Assembly: GCA_025529335.1 (NCBI GenBank)
Contig: JAMYHX010000160.1
Span: forward strand, 18,115 to 82,114
Direction of reading: 5' to 3'
DNA length: 64,000 nt
DNA from: Rhizopus sp. PT2906
Taxonomy: Eukaryota; Mucoromycota; Mucoromycetes; Mucorales; Rhizopodaceae
Shown here: piece by piece, positions 42,888-53,300 of the stretch
How the letters are laid out: every line of letters begins with the position of its first letter
Numbering within the stretch: the stretch's first letter is position 1
Made by a program: the position numbers and the translations under genes
The notes under the pieces: model-generated
Databases searched by the model: none
Seen by the model: only the letters and a program-made list of their open reading frames with translations
What the model was told of the DNA's origin: nothing

Positions 42888-43196
42888 CTAACAATCACTT
42901 ATATTCCTCATAATGGGATTGCCAATATCTCGCAGCTTTTGTTTCTGCATTTCATCATCGGAAAAATAGATCACAAATACTACTAACGGGTTAAGTTTGT
43001 TTGATTCGTCTTCACTAAAGTTAATCGCATCTTTGAGGATGATTAGGCACTCTTCCACCCATACAGTACTATCGAACATCTGCCTATGAGAATTTTCCAA
43101 AATGGGTGATAGCAGTGATCTTACTGACGAGAAGATCTTGTCAGTACAAAGAATAACAAGCAAAGGTTGAATGTCAAAGCGATAGAATACCTCCAA
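42888..43196 (-). pseudogene. Fragment of a second PD-(D/E)XK-like gene
   Basis: A 102-residue open frame with QPLLVILCTDKIFSSVRSLL, WVEECLIILKDAINFSEDES and LNPLVVFVIYF. The order (strand, VxILCTxK, aromatic-acidic segment, LNPLV) parallels the C-terminal half of the gene at 41128-42103, in the opposite orientation. Upstream coding is lost by a frameshift near the ORF start, where KMFGGILSL continues in another frame. Confidence 0.45.
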
Positions 43197-43477
43197 ACAT
43201 TTTTAACATTGTTTCATCGAAATTTTTGTAATATTTGACTGAATCTCCAAAAGGATTGCACATGATTGAGCCATGTAAAGAACAAAATAAGAACCATTAC
43301 CAAAAATTCTGCTTGAACAAAGCTGAAATTAGGACAATCTTTTTTATAATGGATTCAGCAAGCAATTTAATAAATGTAGAGCTTTGTAAAATTTTTATAA
43401 TTAAAGAGCTATCAGCAAAGTATTCAAACTGGCTTTACAAGTTTACCTACTTTCACTCATTGTAATGAAAACTGAAG

Positions 43478-43531
<54 letters not shown>

Positions 43532-43867
43532 GTGTGTTTGTTGAATTTCATAATGTTCGAACTGCAACCGTACTCGTAACCGTAACCATAAAATCAAGAT
43601 CATAACCGTAACCGCACAAATAATCTAAATGTGCATTCACATTATAATTGGTTGTATTTTAATTTTATTTATTAGGTTAAGTATTTAGCAGTGCAGAGTG
43701 GTAGAGTTTTGGAAGTCTTCCAATGTACTAGTTAGTGATCTGCATGGCTTTTGCAATCACTCCAAGCGGCAAACAATAAATTACTATCATAACTTACATC
43801 TTAATATTTTTACTCAAATAAACTTCCATAATATAACTGACATTTTGCTATAAAAATCGCTATTTAC

Positions 43868-44082
43868 TTTTAATACGACTTATCAATGTGCTTTTTTTTT
43901 TTGAAATTAACAATAATATTTGCCTAAGTGGACATTATGGTTTTTGGGAATGGACAGTATGATTTTTCGAAAGCGACAATCATTTTTGCCCAAACTGACA
44001 ATTAGATTTCAATAACTGCCATATGCTTTTGGCTTAGCGACATTTATTTTTCACAAAGTGACAATATTTACCAGCTGCACTG
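43868..44082 (-). repeat. Right terminal inverted repeat with phased 21-22-bp units
   Basis: Inverted copy of 40841-41072, nearly base-perfect except for a shorter A/T tract (about 11-12 bases instead of 27) and one or two substitutions. Confidence 0.88.
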
Positions 44083-44084
44083 TA

Positions 44085-46078
44085 CTTTTGCGTTGTTTAG
44101 TAATAGCTTTTGCGCCAAAATATCAATAGGCTAAGAATTCTGAGCTACTTTAATACTGCTTTTTCTTTTATTTTAATCAAAATATTGTAACGAAGATGAA
44201 TAACTTTAGTGAATCTATTGCTAATACAGAAACTATTTCAGATGATGACATGGATACTTTGTCTGATCATTATATCGAAGAGGATGAGAGCGAGGAAATG
44301 GAAATTGACCATTTTAATTTAAGAGTGGATAGAGAAAATTAAGCAAATTAGGAACAGTTCATTATTGTGGGTACGTAAATATGTGGATGTTGATACACCA
44401 AAGGAACAAGAGGAAGGTTCATTTGGAGATGCTTTTCTTTTTGCCGAGGCAATGCCATTAAAAATAAAGCATAAGACTGCTAAAATCAAAATGAGAGGTT
44501 TCTACAGGAAATATACTTCTGAGCAAATTGAGAAACTCTTTGATTTGATCATTGAGGAAGACTTCACTGCCAAAGATGCAGCTTTAGCCCACCGGAATCA
44601 ATGCCCGAACTGCCCAGAACTATGTTAAAGTCTACAACAACGATCCTCAGAGACGACTTTCGGGAACTTATTACAAACCTCGCGGAAGACCTTGTACTAA
44701 GTTAAGTGGAAAGCATTCTAAATTTCTTATCGACTATATCGAAAAGAGATCTTCTGCCGTATTAGATGAGTTAAAATTAAAACTTTGAAGGTTTGAATAT
44801 TTCAATTTCTGCCATCCACAAACATTTAGTAAACAAGGCTTATATTACTTAAAGAAACTTGAAAAGGTAACAGCCGCGAGAAATTCTGACAGAGTAATAG
44901 CGTTGAGAAAAGCCATTATTGAACAATGTATGAATGACACAGACTTGAATTTGTTAAGAACTGTGTTTTCATTGATGAAGCCGGTTTCAATTTATATACT
45001 CAGAGAAACCATGGTCGTTCATACAAAGGCAAGCCTGCAAAAAATATTGTACCAACCGGAAAGGATGTTACATTTACAATTTTAGGCGCAATCCCTCAAG
45101 CTGGTATCATAAATGTTGGAGTTAAAAAACCAGAATCAGCTTCTTCTAAAAAAGAAAGGCAGATGGTAAGGAAGTAAAAGTAAATGGTAAAGTTGGAACA
45201 AGCACCGAGCATTTCTTAGTCTACTTAACAAATATAACGGATGTACTGGATAAAAATGATATGAAAGGCCAATATTTTGTTATGGATAATGCACCTATTC
45301 ATAAGCCAAAAGTGGTAAAAAAAATTGATCGAAGATAGAGGCTATAAGTGCTTATATTCGCCGTTTTTAAATCCAATTGAGGAGTTTTGGTCAAAGGTAA
45401 GAGCTGGTGTTCTTCTAACACCATTGAAAGCAGATGATCGTCTCATAGATCGTATATACGAATCGGCCGGAAAAGTAACAAGAAAAGATTGTGTAGGATG
45501 GATTAAACACCCAATGTCTTTTTTTTCAGCGTTGTTTGGACGAAGAAAGAAATCTTTAAGAGAAATATTTCAGTAACAATGAGTCAAATATTACTGACAG
45601 GTAAGTTTTTTTTCTTTTTTTTTTTTTTTTTTTTTTTTGGTAAGTTTGGTAAGTTATATTTTCAAAATGTGAATATTTCACTTCTTTTATGAGGTCCTTT
45701 TTTTCTTATGAACAAACAAATTTTTTTCAGGTTTCTTTGGCCTATCATTAATATCGGTAAGAAAGACTACGCTTGTATCCGCTGGAGTTTGATCAGCTTA
45801 CTAGGCGGATTAGAGACCTTATTTTTAATGTACAGTAGTATTTTTTAATAATCAAATGACTGATATATAGTTAAAAGAATAGATTCCTTTTCATCCTGGC
45901 ATTTAACCTGGCCATGATAATAAAACTTTCAGAACTTTTGAAATGTTTTTCTTTTTTATCCTGTTTTACGTTATTTTTCACTTACTTTTTTAATTCAGTT
46001 TTAAGTTGTTGGTATGCTGGTCTAAAACTTGGGTAAAACTTCTTGGTGCAAAGTTTATTACTAAAAGCAACGCAAAAA
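44085..46078 (+). mobile_element. Tc1/mariner-like element with decayed transposase
   Basis: The left end CTTTTGCGTTG..TTTAGTAATA and the right end, read inverted, TTTTTGCGTTGCTTTTAGTAATA form TIRs of about 35 bp, flanked by TA at 44083-44084 and 46079-46080. The left TA is the same dinucleotide that flanks the right end of the 3.2-kb element, so the two elements abut. Length 1,994 bp, with one transposase gene. Confidence 0.78.
44196..45576 (+). pseudogene. DDE (Tc1-like) transposase, multiple frameshifts
   Basis: Begins at ATG 44196 with an acidic leader. A helix-turn-helix follows (YTSEQIEKLFDLIIEEDFTA). The catalytic triad segments are readable: FIDEAGFN, VMDNAPIHKPK and FLNPIEEFW. The reading frame is broken at least four times (near 44342, 44605, 44790, 44960 and 45320, including an extra A in the A run before LIEDRGYKC). 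The distance from the second Asp to the Glu is about four residues shorter than DD34E, because the LPPY-type block before SPFLNP is missing. Not functional. Confidence 0.85.
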
Positions 46079-46544
46079 TATTTTTAGCTCAAGCATATTC
46101 AAAATAAAGTATAATTGATAAAAGTTTAGTCTTACAAAAAATAAAGACCTGTACTTTTATAGGGGATCGGAAACTATTTATATTATTTCTGGATGAGGGT
46201 CCTCAAAAGTTTCACTAAATATATCTTTTGCTTTTTCCATAGACTCGGCACAGACAATTCAGACGAATTATGTAATATAGAGCCACATGACCGTTTCTTA
46301 ACAGGGACATTACCTTTAGGCTCGACAGCATCTTTAAAAGTTATGTAATAAAACTACAATAATAAGTCTCCCCAATAATTGAAAAAGGAGCATTTCACAA
46401 TATCAAAACATTTACTTAAAGATTTCAATCTAACAATGTAATATTTGAACAGCAAAGACGTCAAAAAAAAAGAAAGAGTCATCGTACTGTAGACAATTTT
46501 ATTTAATTTAATATTTGTAGTTGTAATATTTAGATTTATCCGCC

Positions 46545-47100
46545 TTAAACAGGTTCTTTGCGAAGACATTTATCAAAACATTTTACAGAATGCTGAGTAA
46601 TATTTTTTAGCTTCTCTGGGGGAATCATGTTGCCTGCTTCAGCTATTCTTGTGTGAAGGTCTTCTGCATCCCCAAACTTTGAACGTCTTACCCTATTCTT
46701 GACAAGATACCAAAACTGTTTCAACCGGATTAATTCTGGTGTATATGGAGGAAGATATATGTATCGATATCCTCCACTTGTAATCAAACTTTTAACCTCT
46801 TCATATTTATGGAAGGGACATTGTCCATGACGATGTAGAGCCCTTTAAACTTTGGATCTTTGTTCATTGAATTTATTGTTGACCAAGCGAAGTTGTAAAA
46901 TGGCCATTTGTTGTTCCAGTGTCCGTGTTTTCATCCTGGCGACCTTGCTTTCCTGATAAGCACCAGGCGACTAAAATCATTGAAAGATTCTGTTGATATA
47001 TCATTGGAGCCGTTAGTTGTGGCACCTGTAATAGCATTGAAAACCAAAACTGTGTTATCCACAACGACTTTACCAAGATCACTTGGTGTAATTGATTTAT
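46545..47100 (-). pseudogene. Second DDE transposase relic
   Basis: On the minus strand a frame-broken segment reads DPKFKGLYIVMDNVPFH, then SGGYRYIYLPPYTPE and FWYLVKNRVRRSKFGD. In the open frame the Glu position appears as LIRLKQFW, but the adjacent frame reads NPVE, so a single-base loss and a single-base gain flank the catalytic Glu. Upstream (46930-47130) it is fused to or inserted against the DIRS relic. Confidence 0.65.
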
Positions 47101-48019
47101 CTTGATGCGATGGAGTAATCTCGAGATCAACTTCCATGGAGGGTAACAATATAAGCCCTTCTTTGGCTATTTTTTTTTCGAATGCATCCACTGCTGTTGC
47201 TCCTGGGTCCGACATTAAACTCCAGTACTTTTTCAGTTGATGGTTGTGTTGATTGGCAAAGGTGTCTATTTTCAATGGTCCCCAGCTTGATTTGATTTGG
47301 TTGAAAAATTGATTTGGGATACTCTTCTCGTATAAAGGTATCTTGGTTCTTGATAATGGATGGATAATGATTTTGCCAGATCTCTCTGTAGATATCGTAT
47401 GTGAAGCAGTGCTTCTCCCGCGCTGGGAGCATTGCTGTCATCTTGCCCAATAGATTCGCTATTCAGCGACATAGTCTCTTCACAGGTTGGTGAGTTTGTC
47501 TCAACCTTTGATTGAGGTTCTTGATCTTTAAATCCGGTACCGTAACCATCATTCTCCTTGTGTTGAAGGTGAATCCTAGGTATTCCTGGATCTGGAGAGG
47601 AGTCAGTACACTCTTCTTCTTATTGAGGATGAATCCTAAAGATTCTAGATGTTGAATTACCATTTGAGCAGTGTTTCTTAATGAATTTACATCTTGATCC
47701 ATCAGACAAATATTGTCTAAAAAGTACACTAATCGCACCCCCACTTTTCCTTAGAGGTTCCAGTGCGTGCCTTAGTAACTTGGTAAAAATTCTTGAGGTG
47801 ATGTTTAAACCGACGTTTAACGCCTTGTATTGGTAAACAAAGCTTTGATTTTCGAATGCCAAGAACGGTCTTGAATCTTTGTGGGTGGGTACTACAGTGT
47901 AAGCATCTTTTAAATCTAGTTTCACTATAAAATCGTCCTTTTCGATGATCTCTCGTAACGCTGGCACCCCTTCCATCTTGAAGCTCTCCACTTCTATAAA
48001 TTGATTCAATTTCCGGCAA
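47100..48019 (-). pseudogene. DIRS-like retrotransposon relic (RT and RNase H)
   Basis: Reverse transcriptase segments: LREIIEKDDFIVKLDLKDAY, FVYQYKALNVGLNITSRIFT, LRHALEPLRKSG, then GVRLVYFLDNICLMDQ and LGFILNKKKSVLTPLQIQEY with LGFTF. These match the DIRS/Ngaro type of RT. The catalytic FLDD is FLDN here (GAC AAT). An RNase H-like part follows (IDTFANQHNHQLKKYWS, ATAVDAFEKK, PPW in another frame). At least three frameshifts. No tyrosine recombinase or terminal repeats were found. Confidence 0.7.
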
Positions 48020-48028
48020 TCCAGAATT

Positions 48029-48051
48029 GATCTCTTTTTTTTTTTTTTTTT
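48029..48051. repeat. Poly(T) tract
   Basis: A run of about 22 T between the DIRS relic and the gypsy fragment, possibly marking a junction between insertions. Confidence 0.8.
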
Positions 48052-48337
48052 TGTAGAATTATTGTTATTTATTAAATAAAATAATTTAAATAGAACTCAC
48101 TTGTCGTAATGAGAAGATTGCTTTATTGTAGACGGCATTTGCTAAATTTTTCGGAAATTGTTGACATTATGTGTTCTGACGAGAAAAGTATATGATCAAA
48201 AATGGTGCGACAGTGTGCACGCCATATGAACAATTAAACATAGGTGCTGAGAACTAGCAGACGATGATTACCTACAAATTCGAAATGGCTTAAGTTTCGT
48301 AGAATAACGAGGACATTTTCAGGGCAAAATTCGAGGT

Positions 48338-49190
48338 ATAGCGCAAATCGAGATAGGACTTCTTGCCAGATTGACAGTTGTATTTGCTCTAAAGAAGTTT
48401 CACAAATTTCTGTGGGCCGCCATTTTACTGTTCACACAGACCATCGAAGTTTTACTTATCTCTTCACCCAGGATACTGTGAATCCTATGATGATCAACTG
48501 GATGAAAACGTTGTTAAACTATAATTTTGATGTAGTATCTGTTCCTAGTATTCTCAACATTCTTAGTGATAAACTATCTAGAATATTTCAAACTACCATG
48601 GAACTGGAGAAGGTATGATGAGCTTCCTCAAAGTTATATGTTAGAAAAGAAAAGAAAACTTGACAAAGCAAAAGAGAAAAGAAAAAATGTAAAAGTTTTT
48701 TATGTTCAAAATTCGGACAAGTTCACTGATAAGGGTTACATCATACCCGATGAAAAGGATAGAAAAAACATCCTAGATGAAGCACATAAATTCGGTCATT
48801 TTGGTGCTGATCATATTGTCGAGTATATTCATAACCTGGACATGCACTGACCAAACTTACTGGCAGATGCAGTGAAGTACGTCAATCAACGTCCCACTTG
48901 TCAAAAGTACAATGTGTACAAGAGAGGATACAGCCCTCAGAAGCCAGTTTATAGCTACATGCCTGGTGATTCCTATGCAATGGGTTTAGCTGGTCTATTC
49001 AAGTCTAATGCAGGGTAATATACATTTCTACTTATTGTAGTTGATATATGTACAAGATTTGTCATATTAGAGTCTTCAGTTGATAAGACTGCAAAATGTG
49101 TTGCTATGGCACTCATCAAGATATTTTCACTTATGGGATATTCAAGACACTTTACGATTTCAGATAATGGAACCGAGATAGCGAGAGCAT
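48338..49190 (+). pseudogene. Ty3/gypsy-type RNase H and integrase fragment
   Basis: RNase H: TVVFALKKFHKFLWG, RHFTVHTDHRSFTYLF and LNILSDKLSRI. After a frameshift the integrase zinc-binding region appears (HKFGHFGADHIVEYIH; RPTCQKYNVYKRG in another frame) and then the integrase core (LLIVVDICTRFVILE and HFTISDNGTE). The fragment stops in the second catalytic motif, exactly where duplicated segment A begins. RT, gag and LTRs are missing. Confidence 0.75.
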
Positions 49191-49318
49191 AATTCTTAAA
49201 GTGGCCACATCATTGTTGATATGAAGTGTTCATCGTTACCGTAGCTGCACAGATTGGGATGAGACTAGACTGGGTAATCTTGGGATCCTCATACAACAAA
49301 CTGAATTCGTCATACAAA
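49171..49318 (+). repeat. Duplicated segment A, copy 2
   Basis: See copy 1 at 40450-40597. Its left boundary lies inside the integrase motif SDNGTE, and its right boundary is followed by about 810 bp that are absent from copy 1. Confidence 0.9.
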
Positions 49319-50125
49319 CGGTAAATCGAAACTTGATTGGCGGTAAACTGTCAAATGTCAATGTTTACACAATACATGAGGACTGCTTTTGTGCAGCAGT
49401 TCTTCTCTTTATACAAGCCATAATCATTCCCCTGATGAGTTAAATTCGGGCGAATACGGGGGGGTAGAAAGCCAAACTCAAGGATGTCCACAGGCCACAA
49501 TGTACTTTTTAAATACTAGTGTTCATATGGGCCGGTGCATTGTCTACAACAAGGTAGTACTGATCCAACACATTTATGATGATGATAAAATTGAAATTAT
49601 GCCCTGTCATTACATCGACTTTACTGTTGTTATTCCTTTCTTTAAAAGAGCCCAGCCTGACAAGATGAGTCAAGACCAAGGACACCTTATTCCTTTTTGA
49701 CCACGCTTTATCAATTACTTTTATAGTCTAAATCAAAACATGTACTCATATATTCCTTTGATTAATTTTATGCATATCTCGACAGTAAAGTTATAGTAAC
49801 CTGTATTTATTTAATAAGTTGCTCTGTGAGACGTTCCATCACTTTAAGCAAAAGCTACAAGACTTATCAAGTCCTTCTTCCCTTGTATCTAATTCTATGC
49901 ATAATAATAATAAAAAAAAAAGAAAGAAAGAAAAGATGTACCATTATTGGCAAACCCTTGTTCTCTTTTTACTTAAAACATGATATTAACTGTAACATTC
50001 TCAAAGGAATATACATCACATCGTCATCTTGTCCATAGCCGCCCATAGCCTTTCGGAATCAGAACTTTCCCCGAGGACAATCATTCGGTCAAGCTGTACA
50101 CGTGACATCTAGTGGATTACACACA
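49319..50125 (+). other. 810-bp segment between duplicated A and B, unrecognised relic
   Basis: Holds an open frame (49389-49700) with LNSGEYGGVE and TSVHMGRCIVYNKVVLI segments. It does not start with a convincing ATG context and no family was recognised; it may be part of a transposon. An A/AG-rich stretch lies at about 49906-49935. The segment is missing between A and B in copy 1. Confidence 0.45.
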
Positions 50126-50377
50126 CATACAACAGCGGGCTTTGTACATATTGTTGTGTGTGTATCTAAACTTTGTCAGTTCATCTGGTACAACACTTTT
50201 TTTTATATATATTTCTCTCTTTTTTTTCTTTTCTTTTCTTTTCTTCTTCTTTTCCTTTTTGCATAAAGAGAAATCAAAAGACCACTGTCACTACTCTCTC
50301 TCAATTTCTTTCTTTCTCGTTTTGTACATAGCATCACCTTGATTCACTATATATGGTAACCCATACCTTGTTTAATA
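50126..50377 (+). repeat. Duplicated segment B, copy 2 (5' flank of the ASH-repeat gene)
   Basis: Same as 40590-40840 with two transitions and one indel in about 250 bp. It contains TATATATAT, CT-rich and TTTTCTTTTC runs, and acts as, or overlaps, the promoter/5' UTR of the gene at 50390. Confidence 0.92.
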
Positions 50378-50389
50378 TGACATGATCTA

Positions 50390-53300
50390 ATGCATTATAG
50401 ATTAACAAATATAATGAATAACCAAGACACCGCAGCAATAATAACCTTAGAAAAGAATACAACCATGTTTGAACTTGTCGGTGTTCATGGTAGAATAACA
50501 CTAGACAACGTCTATCTCAATGGTTTACATGCACTTCGACGTTTACATCTACGTAATCTCTCCAATCGACCCATTTCAATTAAAATGCGCTCTAATTTAC
50601 GAAATCAAATCGCCTTTCAACTTGAAAACGAGAATATTTCTAATCTTTCCGATTTCTCTGCAACTACAAATACAGTCGATTGGTCTCGGCAAGATCATCC
50701 TTTTAATCAACTCTTCAATTATATCAACCATATCGATCAAATTGAACTCAAACCTAACGAGACTAGACCATTTATACTCGCATTTTTACCAGAAGATACA
50801 AGTGATTATAATGCCATCTTGGATGAAGAGGATTCACATACGTTCAACATATTCAACGTCACTGGAAGTATATTCTTTTTTGGTTATTATCTTGATACGA
50901 TGTCACCTTCATTGGATGATCACAAGGATGTGTTGTCTACTTCAACCTTGGCCGATTATCAAGTCTCTGTCAAATTTAGAGCAAGTGTATGCCAATCTGC
51001 ATTATGGACAGACATTACACAGACTGGACTTAACTTTGATGATTGTGTGCTTGGAGAGACATATTATAAGGATTTTACTATCCATAATCGATCAGAAATT
51101 GACCTCTTTTGGCTACTCAACATATCTGATCTAGTCGCTTACTCAAATTACTCACTCCAATTCATTGATGTCCTCACAGGTGACCCAATACATAATTCAT
51201 ATACGTCACTTGCAAGTTATGCAACAAGGCAAATTCGTGTCATTTTTATGCCAAAAGAAGTAGGCGAATTTAATTATGATTTGCAACTGGAAAATGCAAA
51301 TGACTCTCGAAACGTCGTACAAACCAAAGTGCATGCAACCGTGCGGTCTGTCTTGAGAAAGGAAACGTTAATCGTGAGTAGTGGTCAAGTCGTTGATTTT
51401 GGTGACTGCATATCGGGTACTTGGGCTGTTCAACAAATTGTATTGAATAACATCAGTGAAAGCCCTGTGGAAGTCAAGTTTATTCCAGAAGGTGCTGAAG
51501 TCATCTTTGACATCAAACAAGATACAGCTGCTGATGATACACAACCCGATAACACATCATCTACACCAACACTAGCGTCAAGGTTCATCAGGCGAAAGTT
51601 TAATAACAGTAATAATAGCAGTAATCGTACTGCGACGCCTACAACGCCCACTACAGCAACAACACCTGTTGCAGGATACAGTGAAGCGTCAGGTCAGAAC
51701 AGTGAATTTAGCTCCAGATCGACATCACCAACTCCATCTCGCACAATCACTGAACCCGATAGTGTGCTTTCACCTGTGGCCGAATCATCGCCTAGTGGTT
51801 CACGTGTCTACTTCCCTTCTCAACCTACAATTGCCGAGGATTCTGATTCAGATTACGGTACAGTTGGAGAGATCAATGCCTTGTATACAGAAACAAGCTC
51901 ATGGAGTGATGGTATCAGTATTACTACCAATTCAACCGCTATAGCAACTACTGCTGGTACTACTGCCAATGCTTCAAACGTAGCACAAGCAGTTCAAGGG
52001 GCAGCCGAAAACTATACTCGAATCGAAGATCTCGTTATTAAGCCAGGCACAGAGCGAACCATCCAAGTGTCCTATCGTCCACAAAAAGATGCATCCATCA
52101 ATGACTTTAATGCTGGCCAGTTGATTCGAAGAAACTTTAGAATCATGCTTGAGTATGGTACATTTCGATCTGCAGAACCTAAACAGCGGAAGGCGATTCA
52201 ATGTAGAGCAAGAACATGTACTTCGTTTGTTGAAGTTATTCCCAAGGTGATTAATTTTGGCGATACTGACGTGGGCACACTGAAATCATTGCCCATCAAG
52301 ATCTTTAACAGATCTGACATTATGGCTCGTGTCGAACTGCAGTTCATCTCAAAGGTTCTAAATTGCCAACGAGGTGAAATCACGATACAGCCCAGGAGTT
52401 ATGTCGAGCTTAAACTAGATTTGTATCCTCGTAAAGTCAACCCGGATTACCGTAAACAGATTACTTTGGTGAATTATCTAAACAAGGACAACGATCAGAT
52501 CATTGAAGTTCAAAGTACCAATATTGATAAGAACCGAGTGACATTTCATTCCCTGTTTTACCGTATCCTGACTGCAACTGGTGCTAATTTCTTGGATTTT
52601 GGGTCGATCGCTTTGAATTCGCCTGCGATTCGAACGTTCACGATTGAAAACATTCGAGACAAGCCATTGACTTTAGAGATTACAACATCACTACCTGGAG
52701 ACATTGTTATTTATACAAGAAATAAGCAAAAGCCAACCGAAGATGCTTTAACATCAGCTGCACCATCACCTCCAACCTCAAAGTTATTGAATTCCATCAC
52801 GGCAGAATCTATTGAAAAAGAAGAGAGCAGTAGAGATCAATCAGAAATACAAGCAGAGATGAATGAAGGTAATGATGCATCTGCGGTTAAATTCAAAAAT
52901 TACAGTGTACCTAACCTCTCTTCCTCGTTCAGTCACTCCTCGAAGGCGTTCTAAGCCGTCTCCGGAATCCTTCAGTAGTCGTCGCATTATGTCCAATACA
53001 AAAGCCAAACTCTCGGACGATACAAATGCTTTAGAGCAAAAAGCGACTGGTGACAACAATAAGCATTCTTTGGCGTCCAAGAAGATACAAGCTTGCATTC
53101 AGCAGCTTAAAATGGATCAAGTTCATTTATCTACTGCCTATCTTGATTTGGCTTTACCTCCCATAAAGACCAAGAAGAGAAGAATCATTCAGATTGACCC
53201 AAATACGCCTTTGCTCAAGAACACCCGTCATGGCCGATTGATCAGCATTGCCAACGGGAAAGAAATGGCGTCTGAAACTATAGAGCTTCTTAAACGGAGT

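Larger units (their letters stand above)
40841..44082. mobile_element. 3.2-kb DNA transposon with long TIRs and TA target site
   Basis: The ends are CAGTGCAGCTGGTAAATATT (left) and its reverse complement (right), flanked by TA on both sides (40839-40840 and 44083-44084), as for Tc1/mariner-type insertion. The TIRs are about 215-232 bp. The interior has no transposase. It holds two degenerate PD-(D/E)XK-like genes in opposite orientations (41128-42103 plus, 42888-43196 minus), broken ORF remnants at 42120-42460 (VEEGKKNG-type fragments in several frames) and an A tract (about 43482-43529). It is therefore probably non-autonomous and decayed, and the nuclease-like genes may be cargo or later insertions. 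Confidence 0.8.
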
